Assembly (NCBI GenBank): GCA_900555925.1
Contig: USMU01000069.1
Span: 1-7,218, forward strand
DNA length: 7,218 nucleotides
Direction of reading: 5' to 3'
Source: an uncultured Clostridium sp.
Lineage (GTDB): Bacteria; Bacillota; Clostridia; Christensenellales; Borkfalkiaceae
Below, piece after piece: positions 1-5,110 of the stretch (position 1 is its first letter; every line of letters starts with the position of its first letter). The position numbers and the translations under genes are program-made. The notes below the pieces were generated by a model. That model was not told the origin of the DNA, searched no databases, and saw only the letters and a list, made by a program, of their open reading frames with translations.

Positions 1-200
1 TTCCGAAAATTTTTTAAGGCATACGGAACATTTCCTCTGAACGTTAAAATTGCCTTGATAAAATGAAAGCGGTATCTGCGTTATCGCAAAACGTGTTTTT
101 CAGCGTGAAAGTAGCGGTACGGTGTCCATACGGTTTGACTGAAATAAATTTGAAATGCAATCGGCAAAACAGAGTTTTCCGCAAAATATTGTTTGAAGCG
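1..200. other. Left-edge intergenic region, no gene supported
   Basis: This stretch lies downstream of the leftward MATE gene and reaches the window edge. No reading frame in it has a ribosome binding site and family-like content. The rightward frame that opens at 63 is antisense to the MATE gene and has no visible family features. The heptamer CATACGG occurs twice (20-26 and 126-132), probably by chance. The only structured element is an imperfect hairpin at 162-181, listed separately. Confidence 0.5.
162..181 (-). terminator. Weak candidate terminator of the MATE gene
   Basis: On the minus strand, about 20 nt after the MATE stop codon, CGGAAAAC pairs with GTTTTGCCG around a TCT loop. This gives eight pairs with one bulged G. 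The sequence that follows is only moderately T-rich, with no continuous T-run, so this is a weak intrinsic terminator at best. Nothing better is visible between the stop codon and the window edge. Confidence 0.3.
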
Positions 201-1610
201 TCAAGCCGTTTTCTTTTTATATACGGCTACAATAAAGATTGCGGCATAGACGAGCGCTATGGTTTCGGCGACCAAAGCTCCCCACCAAAGCCCGTCGATG
301 CCGAAGAATTTTCCGAACAGCCAGCAGGCAGGCATGAGAATGACGAGCAATCGGAGCAACGCCACCATCATGGAATGAACCCCGCTTCCGAGTGCCTGGA
401 AGGCGCAAGCGAGGACGATGTTGAATAAGGCGAAGAGGAAGCTGGGAGCGGTAAGACGTATAATTCGGACGCCGACGGACATTTCGCTGAATCCCGCCGC
501 CGTCGTTTCGGAAGAGGCGTTGAAACAGCCGAGCAATAATTCGGGAATACATTCAAATAAAATCGTTCCGAAGACCGCGACGACCGCCGCGATGCCGAGG
601 GCGGAAAGAATGGCTTTTTTGACGCGTTCTCTGTTTTTGCGGCCGTAATTGAAGGCGATAATGGGAAGTACGGCGTTTGTGAGTCCGTAGCCGAGCATGA
701 GGATAAAATATTGTAATTTGTAATAGATGCCGTAAATGCCGACGAGTAAATCCTTTGTCTCTCCGGTCCAAAGGAACCCGAAGACGAGCTGCATGACGAG
801 TGTCGTGAGGGATTGGAGACATTGAAGGACGATGGCGGGCAGGCCGACCTTGAAAATCGCTTTAAGAATATCGCCGCGCGGTTTCATTTCCTTGAAACTC
901 GTGCGGATTTCCCTGTTGAATTTAAGATTCAGCCAAAGTCCGATGCCCATGGATACGCATTGTCCGAGGACGGTTGCGACGGCGGCGCCTGCGACGCCCA
1001 TATCGAAAACGAAAATGAAAACGGGGTCAAGTACGATATTCGTGAGCGCGCCGCTCAGCTGCATCGCCATAGCCAGTCCGGTTTTACCCGTAGCACAGAG
1101 GCAGCGTTCTTCTATGAGGAGGAAGAATTGACCGAAGGAAACGACAAGACAGATTCCGAGGTATACTTTTCCCATTTCGCGAATTTGTTCGTTCTGGGTG
1201 CAGGAATTGAAGTAAAGTCCCGTGGTTAATACGAGAATTCCGAACACGAGGAAGACGACATAGCCGCAGAGCATAAGAAAATAGCCGTTTCCTGCGGCGG
1301 CGGAAGCCTTTTCGGGATCACCTTTGCCGAGCGCACGGGAAAGGACGGCGTTGACGCCGATTCCCACACCGACGCCGAGGGCGACGAGCAGCATCTGAAT
1401 GGGATAAGCATAGCCGAGCGCCTGCAAAGCGGCATCGCGTTCGGGGAGCATGCCGATAAAGACGCTGTCGACGATGTTGTAGAGTGCCTGCACCATCATG
1501 GAAAGCATCATTGGCAGAGCCATGGTAAGGACCAATCGAAAGACGGGGAGATCCGCCATCTTATTTTTTTCATCCGTGCCGACGCGGGCAGCGGCAGGTA
1601 ACGGTTGCAT
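201..1610 (-). CDS. MATE family multidrug/cation antiporter (MepA/NorM-like)
   Basis: A 469-residue inner-membrane transporter of the multi-antimicrobial extrusion (MATE) family, which exports organic cations, drugs or metabolites in exchange for Na+ or H+. The substrate cannot be read from sequence. The first helix (about residues 28-55) carries the family pattern LPMMLSMMVQALYNIVDSVF. The protein is hydrophobic throughout, with two similar halves (the second begins near KVGLPAIVLQ) and a basic C-terminal KKK tail. Length fits the usual 440-480. The frame stays open upstream to a TTG at 1679, but the ATG at 1610 is preceded by AGGTG (1617-1621) at 6-nt spacing, so I start there. A later in-frame ATG (MADLPVF, residue 18) has no clear Shine-Dalgarno sequence. 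The gene has its own promoter and a leader of about 110 nt with a terminator-like hairpin. Family assignment is firm; subfamily and substrate are not. Confidence 0.93.
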   Translation of the reverse strand: MQPLPAAARVGTDEKNKMADLPVFRLVLTMALPMMLSMMVQALYNIVDSVFIGMLPERDAALQALGYAYPIQMLLVALGVGVGIGVNAVLSRALGKGDPEKASAAAGNGYFLMLCGYVVFLVFGILVLTTGLYFNSCTQNEQIREMGKVYLGICLVVSFGQFFLLIEERCLCATGKTGLAMAMQLSGALTNIVLDPVFIFVFDMGVAGAAVATVLGQCVSMGIGLWLNLKFNREIRTSFKEMKPRGDILKAIFKVGLPAIVLQCLQSLTTLVMQLVFGFLWTGETKDLLVGIYGIYYKLQYFILMLGYGLTNAVLPIIAFNYGRKNRERVKKAILSALGIAAVVAVFGTILFECIPELLLGCFNASSETTAAGFSEMSVGVRIIRLTAPSFLFALFNIVLACAFQALGSGVHSMMVALLRLLVILMPACWLFGKFFGIDGLWWGALVAETIALVYAAIFIVAVYKKKTA

Positions 1611-1616
1611 ATCGTT

Positions 1617-1621
1617 CACCT
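1617..1621 (-). promoter_or_regulatory. Shine-Dalgarno site that sets the MATE start
   Basis: The minus-strand sequence ACGAGGTG lies 6 nt before the ATG at 1610. The upstream TTG at 1679 sits inside the T-rich part of the leader hairpin and has no purine-rich site before it. CCTC at about 1650, in the leader, could pair with this site and partly mask it; that pairing is an inference. Confidence 0.6.
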
Positions 1622-1659
1622 CGTAAAAATCTTTTGCGATGTCGGGACAGAGGAGCCGC

Positions 1660-1700
1660 AAAAAAACCGCGTATTCCAAAAAAAACTCGGATTTACGCGG
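1660..1700 (-). terminator. Terminator-like hairpin in the MATE leader (candidate attenuator)
   Basis: On the minus strand CCGCGTA (1694-1700) is followed by TACGCGG (1667-1673), forming a 7-bp GC-rich stem. An inner TCC/GGA pairing can extend it. It is followed directly by seven T residues (1660-1666). The element lies between the predicted transcription start (about 1720) and the MATE start codon (1610), so it could end transcription early. The arms and T-run are directly visible; the regulatory role is inferred. The large, T-rich apical loop makes it less stable than the other terminators in the window. Confidence 0.55.
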
Positions 1701-1726
1701 ATTTGAGCTACTCAGTTTCGCCGTTA

Positions 1727-1755
1727 ATTATATCGATTTTTTTTGGAAAAGTCAA
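1727..1755 (-). promoter_or_regulatory. Promoter of the MATE gene
   Basis: Minus-strand -35 TTGACT (1750-1755), a 17-bp spacer and -10 TATAAT (1727-1732) match the housekeeping sigma-A consensus at 11 of 12 positions. The start point is predicted near 1720, giving a leader of about 110 nt. A short inverted repeat, TGAG-CTA-CTCA (1704-1714), lies just downstream of that start and could be an operator. Confidence 0.85.
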
Positions 1756-1789
1756 ACGATTTTACTATATATTTTGTTTTTTCTTTCGT

Positions 1790-1827
1790 GTAAAAAAGAA
1801 AACCGACGGAGGTTGTCCGTCGGTTTT
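1790..1827 (-). terminator. Intrinsic terminator of the HU gene
   Basis: A perfect 12-bp stem (1799-1810 with 1816-1827, 5-nt loop) has a GC-rich core CCGACGG/CCGTCGG. On the minus strand it is followed by TTTTCTTTTTT. It lies about 22 nt after the HU stop codon and separates HU transcription from the MATE promoter, whose -35 begins about 45 nt further on. Confidence 0.9.
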
Positions 1828-1849
1828 CCGAAACGAATTTGAAAAGTGG

Positions 1850-2125
1850 TTACGCGTTGAAGAGATCCTTGAAGGACTTGCCGAATTTAAGAACGGGCTT
1901 CTTGCAAGCCGCGATTTCGACTTTTTCTTTGGTCTGAGGATTGATACCGGTCTTTGCGGGTACGTCCTTGACCTCGAAGGAGCCGAAGCCCACCAGCTGT
2001 ACTTTGTCGCCCGCTTTCAAAGTTTCGGTGACGGTAGCGACAAATGCGTCGTAAGCGATAGCCGCATCCTTATTGGTGAAGCCCGCCTTTTCTGCCATAG
2101 CTTTGATAAATTCGCCTTTGTTCAT
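1850..2125 (-). CDS. HU-family DNA-binding protein
   Basis: A 91-residue histone-like nucleoid protein. HU acts as a dimer that binds and bends DNA without sequence specificity, organising the nucleoid. The sequence opens with the family-typical MNKGEFIKAMAEKAGFTNKD. The core GFGSFEV lies at 46-52, and the flexible DNA-clasping arm is at about 53-75, with the conserved NPQT (62-65) holding the proline that inserts into DNA. The usual arginine just before NPQT is isoleucine here, a minor departure. Length equals the family norm of about 90. The start is supported by AAAGGGG (2135-2141) 9 nt upstream. The gene is a monocistronic unit with its own promoter and terminator. I give no symbol because hup, hupA, hupB and hbs naming cannot be settled from the sequence. 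Confidence 0.97.
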   Translation of the reverse strand: MNKGEFIKAMAEKAGFTNKDAAIAYDAFVATVTETLKAGDKVQLVGFGSFEVKDVPAKTGINPQTKEKVEIAACKKPVLKFGKSFKDLFNA

Positions 2126-2150
2126 AAGAGTTATCCCCTTTGGTTGAATT

Positions 2151-2168
2151 CTTAAATTTTCATTTAAG
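2151..2168 (-). promoter_or_regulatory. 5'-end stem-loop of the HU mRNA
   Basis: On the minus strand CTTAAAT and ATTTAAG form a perfect 7-bp stem closed by GAAA, a GNRA-type tetraloop. It begins one or two nucleotides after the predicted transcription start (about 2169), so the mRNA would carry a hairpin at its extreme 5' end. Such hairpins are known to protect mRNAs from 5'-dependent decay. That role is inferred here, and the stem is AT-rich. Confidence 0.5.
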
Positions 2169-2175
2169 TACTCTT

Positions 2176-2204
2176 ATTATATCGTATTCCGGTGCAAAAG
2201 TCAA
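2176..2204 (-). promoter_or_regulatory. Promoter of the HU gene
   Basis: Minus-strand -35 TTGACT (2199-2204), 17-bp spacer and -10 TATAAT (2176-2181). This is a near-perfect sigma-A promoter, in keeping with a highly expressed nucleoid protein. The predicted start near 2169 leaves a leader of about 45 nt. Confidence 0.88.
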
Positions 2205-2304
2205 GCGCAGGAAGGCAAAAGAAGCGCATTAAACCCTTGAAAACGAAAGAAAATTTGAAAATTACGGGTATAAAAAGGTAAAAAATGGAAATATAGGGGA
2301 AAAA
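2205..2304. other. Gap between the YitT gene and the HU promoter, no terminator seen
   Basis: This AT-rich stretch of about 100 nt follows the leftward YitT stop codon. The minus strand is rich in T-runs, but I find no stem of useful length in front of them. Either termination uses another mechanism or some transcripts continue into the HU gene. Confidence 0.4.
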
Positions 2305-3339
2305 TCAATGTTCGCTTGAAAAGAAACCTAAGCCCAGAACCTGGGAGACTTGCGTCATGACGGCGAAGGAGTTGGGGTCTACCTCTTTGAGGATTTTGCG
2401 GAAAGTAGTGATTTGTCTGCGGTTGACGACGCAGACGAGCATAGCGTGCGTCTCGCGGGTATACATGCCCGTAGCGGGGATAGAAGTGACGCCTCTTCCC
2501 AATCTGGAGATAATGGCGAGAGCCATTTCATCGGGCTTATCAGTGACGACGCGGAATTCGATGGCGGAGTTAAAGCCGTTGGTAATGGCGTCGTTAGTTT
2601 TGCTTTCGACGTACTGTTCGCACGCGGCCATAATGAGAGGAAGGATTTTTCCGACGGTATCGTCGGCGAGGTCTTTATAGACAAAGAATGACGCCGCGAT
2701 GACGACGCAGTTGAGCATGAATATCATCCAAGCGATGGAGGGTGCGGGGCGCTTTCTTTGAACCATGACGGCGACGATATCCATACCGCCCGTACTCCCG
2801 CCGATTTTGAAGGCGAATCCTATGCTGGCGCCAATGCCGATACCGCCGGCCAAAGCGGCAAAAATTTTCTCGTCAAAGACGAGCTTGGGCATGCCGAGCT
2901 TTTCCATGAGCATGAGGAACAGTGCCTGTAACAATACGTGCGCCAAGGTGAGTACGGCGAACTTTTTTTTCACGAAGAAAAAGGAGAGGATGATCAGGGG
3001 AAAATTGATACAAAATACGGATATACTTTGAATAATTTTTCCTTGAGTGGCTTTTTCGAGGATAATGGCGATACCGGTGACGCCGCCGGTCGCGAAGTCG
3101 TTCGGCGCGATGAGGGAATAGGAGGAAATCGCGAGCAGGAACGCGGAAAGAGCGAGAATAAAAGCCGTTTTTACGATATAGACGAATTTAACTTTCCAAT
3201 CGCCTTCGGGCAATACGCCCTCTTTTGTTCGCACGCGTTTGGGCGGAAGGGGGACTCCGTAAGGATTATTTGGTTCGTCCGTTCCCTCGCAGGGAGTTGT
3301 TTGTTCGGGTGTTTTTTCTTGTTTTTGTTCCTGATCCAT
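2305..3339 (-). CDS. YitT family membrane protein (DUF161 + DUF2179)
   Basis: A 344-residue integral membrane protein of the YitT/YpjC family, common in Bacillota and of unknown biochemical function. A hydrophilic, proline- and charge-rich N-terminus (1-47) precedes the first hydrophobic helix (about 50-78). More membrane segments follow at about 84-95, 102-123, 127-147, 158-178 and 201-221. Family signatures are GGVTGIAIIL (85-94) and GGSTGGMDIVA (180-190). The cytosolic C-terminal DUF2179 region is about 255-340, with the typical late NRRQ (306-309) and VDPNSFAV (320-327). The frame extends upstream to a GTG at 3360, but that codon lies just before the Shine-Dalgarno AGAGGA (3348-3353), which is 8 nt before the ATG at 3339, so I start at 3339. 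The N-terminal tail looks longer than usual for the family. No hairpin terminator follows, so readthrough into the HU unit is possible. Confidence 0.9.
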   Translation of the reverse strand: MDQEQKQEKTPEQTTPCEGTDEPNNPYGVPLPPKRVRTKEGVLPEGDWKVKFVYIVKTAFILALSAFLLAISSYSLIAPNDFATGGVTGIAIILEKATQGKIIQSISVFCINFPLIILSFFFVKKKFAVLTLAHVLLQALFLMLMEKLGMPKLVFDEKIFAALAGGIGIGASIGFAFKIGGSTGGMDIVAVMVQRKRPAPSIAWMIFMLNCVVIAASFFVYKDLADDTVGKILPLIMAACEQYVESKTNDAITNGFNSAIEFRVVTDKPDEMALAIISRLGRGVTSIPATGMYTRETHAMLVCVVNRRQITTFRKILKEVDPNSFAVMTQVSQVLGLGFFSSEH

Positions 3340-3391
3340 AGTTGAATTCCTCTGCCTCACCGGGCGGTCGTATTATTTTATTGCGAGGTAT

Positions 3392-3420
3392 ATTTTAACA
3401 CATTTCCCGAGTCGAATCAA
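3392..3420 (-). promoter_or_regulatory. Promoter of the YitT-family gene
   Basis: Minus-strand -35 TTGATT (3415-3420), 17-bp spacer, -10 TAAAAT (3392-3397). It matches consensus less closely than the other promoters here but has the same geometry. The predicted start near 3385 gives a leader of about 45 nt. Confidence 0.7.
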
Positions 3421-3606
3421 GCGGTTGGGCGGGGATAGCCGAAAATATTTGTCGGCTCCTCTCGTTCAGGCTCTTTTCTGCATGCGTCCGCACGGGTGTT
3501 TTTTGTTCAAGTTCCGTGCTCGTAAGCATTCCGTGCGGAAGGCCTCGTTCATGCGTTGTAGTTGATTCATTGTTTTCCTCCCGCGGGCTTTTTCGCGAGC
3601 CCGAAA
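3421..3606. other. Intergenic region with several inverted repeats
   Basis: This region lies between the YitT promoter and the rplI terminator. It holds TCCGCACGG (3487-3495) complementary to CCGTGCGGA (3531-3539), with a flanking GCATG/CATGC pair (3480-3484, 3550-3554). A second CCGTGC (3514-3519) competes for the same partner. There is also AGCCGA/TCGGCT (3437-3442, 3452-3457), and overlapping hairpins at 3583-3610 adjoin the rplI terminator. No known RNA family is recognised and no promoter is visible on either strand inside it. A doubtful short reading frame is listed separately. Confidence 0.4.
3466..3570 (-). CDS. Possible 34-residue small ORF, unrecognised
   Basis: ATG at 3570 is preceded by GGGAGG at 6-nt spacing, a good ribosome binding site. 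It opens a 34-codon frame (MNQLQRMNEAF..., ending in MQKRA) that stops at TGA 3466-3468. The product would be basic, with two cysteines and no membrane segment or family motif that I recognise. Against it: there is no promoter between it and the rplI terminator; the codons CTA, CGA and AGA differ from neighbouring genes; and the same bases form inverted repeats that fit an RNA as well as a protein. Treat it as a hypothesis. Confidence 0.2.
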   Translation of the reverse strand: MNQLQRMNEAFRTECLRARNLNKKHPCGRMQKRA

Positions 3607-3637
3607 AAGCTCCCTCCGCATTTTGCGGAGGGAGCTT
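3602..3637 (-). terminator. Strong intrinsic terminator of rplI
   Basis: A perfect 14-bp GC-rich stem (3607-3620 with 3624-3637, 3-nt loop) begins about 5 nt after the rplI stop codon on the minus strand. It is followed by a short T-run (3604-3608). The plus strand has no T-run after the stem, so it acts leftward only. Overlapping inverted repeats lie directly downstream. Confidence 0.93.
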
Positions 3638-3641
3638 CGAT

Positions 3642-4082
3642 TCAGATTGCGGCGACGTTGACTTTAATTTTTACGGAGATATTCTCCATCAGCCGGATTT
3701 CGGCGTCAAAAGTTCCCAAAGTTTTGACGGTATTCATCTGAATTTTCTTTTTGTCGATTTCGAAGCCCTTTTCCGCGAGCGCGGCGGCGACCTGAGCGGA
3801 GGTGACGCTGCCGAACATTTTCCCGTTTTCTCCGACTTTGAGGCCTATATCCACGCTTTGACCTTTGAGTTTTTCGGCGAGTTCTTTGGTGGCCTTAATT
3901 TCCTCTGCGCGGTGGAACTGTTCCGCGGCCTTTTTCTGATTGACTTCATTTATACCGCTGGCAGTGGCGGCTTCGGCGAGTCCCTTTTTGAAGAGAAAAT
4001 TTTTAGCGAAGCCGTCGGAGACTTCGATAATATCGCCTTTTTTGCCGCTGCCCTTTACGTCTACTTTCAAAATTACCTTCAT
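3642..4082 (-). CDS. rplI: 50S ribosomal protein L9
   Basis: A 146-residue protein of the large ribosomal subunit, which binds 23S rRNA near the L1 stalk base and helps maintain translational fidelity. The N-terminal domain begins [17 protein letters not shown] and continues with the L9 signature around [16 protein letters not shown] (21-36). A long, charged connecting helix (about 42-75) links to the C-terminal domain, which includes [11 protein letters not shown] (84-94). Length agrees with the usual 147-150. The open frame runs far upstream, but the ATG at 4082 has AGGAGG (4091-4096) 8 nt before it and fits the conserved N-terminus, so the extension is rejected. In many Bacillota rplI sits beside a DHH phosphodiesterase gene and dnaB; here it stands alone with its own promoter and terminator. 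Confidence 0.98.
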   Translation of the reverse strand: MKVILKVDVKGSGKKGDIIEVSDGFAKNFLFKKGLAEAATASGINEVNQKKAAEQFHRAEEIKATKELAEKLKGQSVDIGLKVGENGKMFGSVTSAQVAAALAEKGFEIDKKKIQMNTVKTLGTFDAEIRLMENISVKIKVNVAAI

Positions 4083-4097
4083 ATTTTTGTCCTCCTT

Positions 4098-4125
4098 TTG
4101 CACGATAATCTGTTCAAGATATATT
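4098..4125 (+). promoter_or_regulatory. Weak candidate promoter for the DUF1540-like gene
   Basis: TTGCAC (4098-4103), a 16-bp spacer and TATATT (4120-4125) would give a leader of about 85 nt. It overlaps the -10 of the divergent rplI promoter, so the two could interfere. The match is much poorer than the other promoters in the window, which may mean this gene uses another sigma factor. I could not fit a convincing sporulation-type promoter. Confidence 0.25.
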
Positions 4126-4151
4126 TTACAGGAAATTTGAGAAAAAGTCAA
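4123..4151 (-). promoter_or_regulatory. Promoter of rplI
   Basis: Minus-strand -35 TTGACT (4146-4151), 17-bp spacer, -10 TAAAAT (4123-4128). The predicted start near 4116 gives a short leader of about 35 nt. Confidence 0.85.
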
Positions 4152-4170
4152 TAGGAAAAGGGAAAAATGT

Positions 4171-4202
4171 GCATACTGATTATGCGTACGTAAAGTTACG
4201 CA
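4171..4202 (+). promoter_or_regulatory. Overlapping inverted repeats upstream of the DUF1540-like gene
   Basis: GCATA-ctgat-TATGC (4171-4185) overlaps TGCGTA-cgtaaagt-TACGCA (4183-4202). The two share bases 4183-4185, so as RNA hairpins they exclude each other. The second ends at the edge of the ribosome binding site AAGGAGG (4202-4208). They could be a leader switch, an operator, or chance. Confidence 0.35.
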
Positions 4203-4217
4203 AGGAGGATTAAAAAT

Positions 4218-4388
4218 ATGATGAACGAAAACAAAATGGACGTCAACACGAGCATCGGCTGCAACGTTACGGAATGTAAGTATAATCGCGCGGGCGATTA
4301 TTGTACGCTTTCCAAGATTCACGTGGGATGCGATTGTAATTGTGATTCCGAAAAATGCACCTGCTGCGATAGCTTCCAGCGTAAATAA
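4218..4388 (+). CDS. DUF1540-like cysteine-rich small protein
   Basis: A 56-residue protein. The start ATG (4218) follows AAGGAGG at 9-nt spacing; a second ATG directly after it is a less likely start. The order [17 protein letters not shown], then a hydrophobic SKIHVG stretch, then a C-terminal cysteine cluster ending CDSF fits the DUF1540 family, which is frequent in Clostridia and has no established biochemical role. Nine cysteines are present at 15, 20, 29, 38, 40, 42, 47, 49 and 50, so the tail (CDCNC and CTCC) has more cysteines than the family core needs. This suggests metal binding, probably zinc, which is inferred. There is no signal peptide or membrane segment. The gene is divergent from rplI and ends 1 nt before a shared bidirectional terminator. 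Confidence 0.85.
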   Translation: MMNENKMDVNTSIGCNVTECKYNRAGDYCTLSKIHVGCDCNCDSEKCTCCDSFQRK

Positions 4389-4389
4389 G

Positions 4390-4427
4390 AAAAAAGTATC
4401 CGCCGAATATTCGGCGGATACTTTTTT
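4390..4427. terminator. Bidirectional terminator between DUF1540-like and Nudix genes
   Basis: A 38-bp perfect palindrome centred between 4408 and 4409: six A residues, a GC-rich stem GTATCCGCCGA and its complement, then six T residues. It can terminate transcription in both directions and serves the two converging genes. Its right end overlaps the last two bases of the Nudix stop codon (4426-4428). Confidence 0.95.
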
Positions 4428-4920
4428 AGATTTTGCGTTTGAGTTCCTTGACTGCATTGATGAGGAAAAATTCGGCGGTGGTGCCTTTTCTGATGAGCTG
4501 TAAAGCCTCATCGGGCGTGCACCATCTGGCTTCGGCGATTTCGTCCTCGTTGATTTTGAGCGGTTTGTCCTCGACGATGACGATGAAGTTGAGCATCAGC
4601 ACATCCTTTTTGGAATGGTATCTCGAAGACATGTATTTGCATTTGACGACATCGAGACCTAACTCCTCCTTAATTTCGCGGGGGACTGTTTTTTCGGCGT
4701 TTTCTCCCTTTTTGATGTAGCCGGCAAAGAGTATAAAATCGTCGTCCTCAACGTGTTTTGCGAGCAAAATTTTATCTTGGGCCCGATTGGTGACGACCAT
4801 GGAGACCGCGACGTTAAATTGAGGAAATTTATACGCTTCGCATTTGTCGCAATAGGGAACGAGTCCCTCGTTTTCGCAGAATCTGAGGGTAAGTTTTTCA
4901 CCGCATTGTTTACAATACAT
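4426..4920 (-). CDS. Nudix hydrolase with N-terminal zinc ribbon
   Basis: A 164-residue cytosolic hydrolase, expected to cleave a nucleoside diphosphate linked to another group (X). Residues 1-30 form a zinc ribbon with CxxC pairs at C3/C6 and C24/C27, and an additional C15. The Nudix box G-x5-E-x7-REUxEExGU is complete at 67-89 (G67, E73, R81, E82, E85, E86, G88), with glutamates in place to bind catalytic Mg2+ or Mn2+. The zinc ribbon plus Nudix layout resembles NudC, the NADH pyrophosphatase/decapping enzyme. However, the SQPWPFPxS motif that marks that group after the box is absent (SSRYHSKKD lies there), and the large N-terminal domain of E. coli NudC is missing. The substrate is therefore unknown. 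The start is supported by AAAGGAGG (4928-4935), 7 nt upstream. The gene has its own promoter and is divergent from purA. Confidence 0.93.
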   Translation of the reverse strand: MYCKQCGEKLTLRFCENEGLVPYCDKCEAYKFPQFNVAVSMVVTNRAQDKILLAKHVEDDDFILFAGYIKKGENAEKTVPREIKEELGLDVVKCKYMSSRYHSKKDVLMLNFIVIVEDKPLKINEDEIAEARWCTPDEALQLIRKGTTAEFFLINAVKELKRKI

Positions 4921-4967
4921 AGGTATTCCTCCTTTGGGGGCGATGAGCCCGCGGTTATTTTCCTTAT

Positions 4968-4996
4968 ATAATAGCGCATTTTTTGAAATTTGTCAA
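4968..4996 (-). promoter_or_regulatory. Promoter of the Nudix gene
   Basis: Minus-strand -35 TTGACA (4991-4996, perfect), 17-bp spacer, -10 TATTAT (4968-4973). The predicted start near 4961 gives a leader of about 40 nt. It is back to back with the purA promoter; the two -35 elements are about 58 bp apart. Confidence 0.87.
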
Positions 4997-5014
4997 GAGG
5001 GGGCGGAGAAAAAA

Positions 5015-5029
5015 ATAATTTATGGCGGA
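5015..5029 (+). repeat. Upstream copy of a repeat flanking the purA promoter
   Basis: ATAATTTATGGCGGA lies between the two divergent promoters. A near copy, ATGATTTATAGGCGGA, occurs at 5091-5106, at the predicted purA transcription start; the two differ by one substitution and one inserted base. A third partial copy (ACGATTTATAA) is at 5160-5170. The arrangement resembles repeated operator sites, but no known binding motif is recognised. Confidence 0.4.
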
Positions 5030-5054
5030 AAAATTTTTTCAATGCGCCTACGGC

Positions 5055-5083
5055 TTGACAGAATACAAAAAATGCAGTATAAT
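5055..5083 (+). promoter_or_regulatory. Consensus promoter of purA
   Basis: -35 TTGACA (5055-5060), a 17-bp spacer and -10 TATAAT (5078-5083): a full match to the sigma-A consensus in both hexamers. The predicted start is near 5090, leaving a leader of about 114 nt. Such a strong core promoter implies control by a repressor or by the leader. Confidence 0.92.
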
Positions 5084-5090
5084 AAAGCGT

Positions 5091-5106
5091 ATGATTTATA
5101 GGCGGA
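5091..5106 (+). repeat. Downstream copy of the repeat flanking the purA promoter
   Basis: ATGATTTATAGGCGGA begins at the predicted transcription start of purA. It matches the copy at 5015-5029. A protein bound at both could loop or block the promoter; this is inference only. Confidence 0.4.
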
Positions 5107-5110
5107 GAAA

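Noticed and set aside
1..66. A 21-codon frame open at the left edge, possibly the end of a rightward gene
   Set aside because: Too short to recognise, and nothing in it resembles a known C-terminus. It may be chance.
1611..1679. TTG start adding 23 residues to the MATE protein
   Set aside because: The TTG lies in the leader hairpin loop without a Shine-Dalgarno sequence, and the extra residues are not typical of the family; ATG 1610 has AGGTG at good spacing.
1634..2155. A 173-codon plus-strand frame antisense to the HU gene
   Set aside because: Shadow of the HU coding strand that also crosses the HU terminator and the MATE promoter; no ribosome binding site.
3340..3360. GTG start adding seven residues to the YitT-family protein
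   Set aside because: The GTG directly precedes the ribosome binding site of the ATG at 3339 and has no site of its own.
3516..4154. A 212-codon plus-strand frame antisense to rplI
   Set aside because: Phenylalanine- and glycine-rich shadow of the rplI coding strand, with no ribosome binding site or recognisable domain.
4083..4511. N-terminal extension of L9 across the DUF1540-like gene
   Set aside because: The conserved L9 N-terminus and AGGAGG site place the start at 4082. The extension is antisense to a better-supported gene and crosses the rplI promoter.
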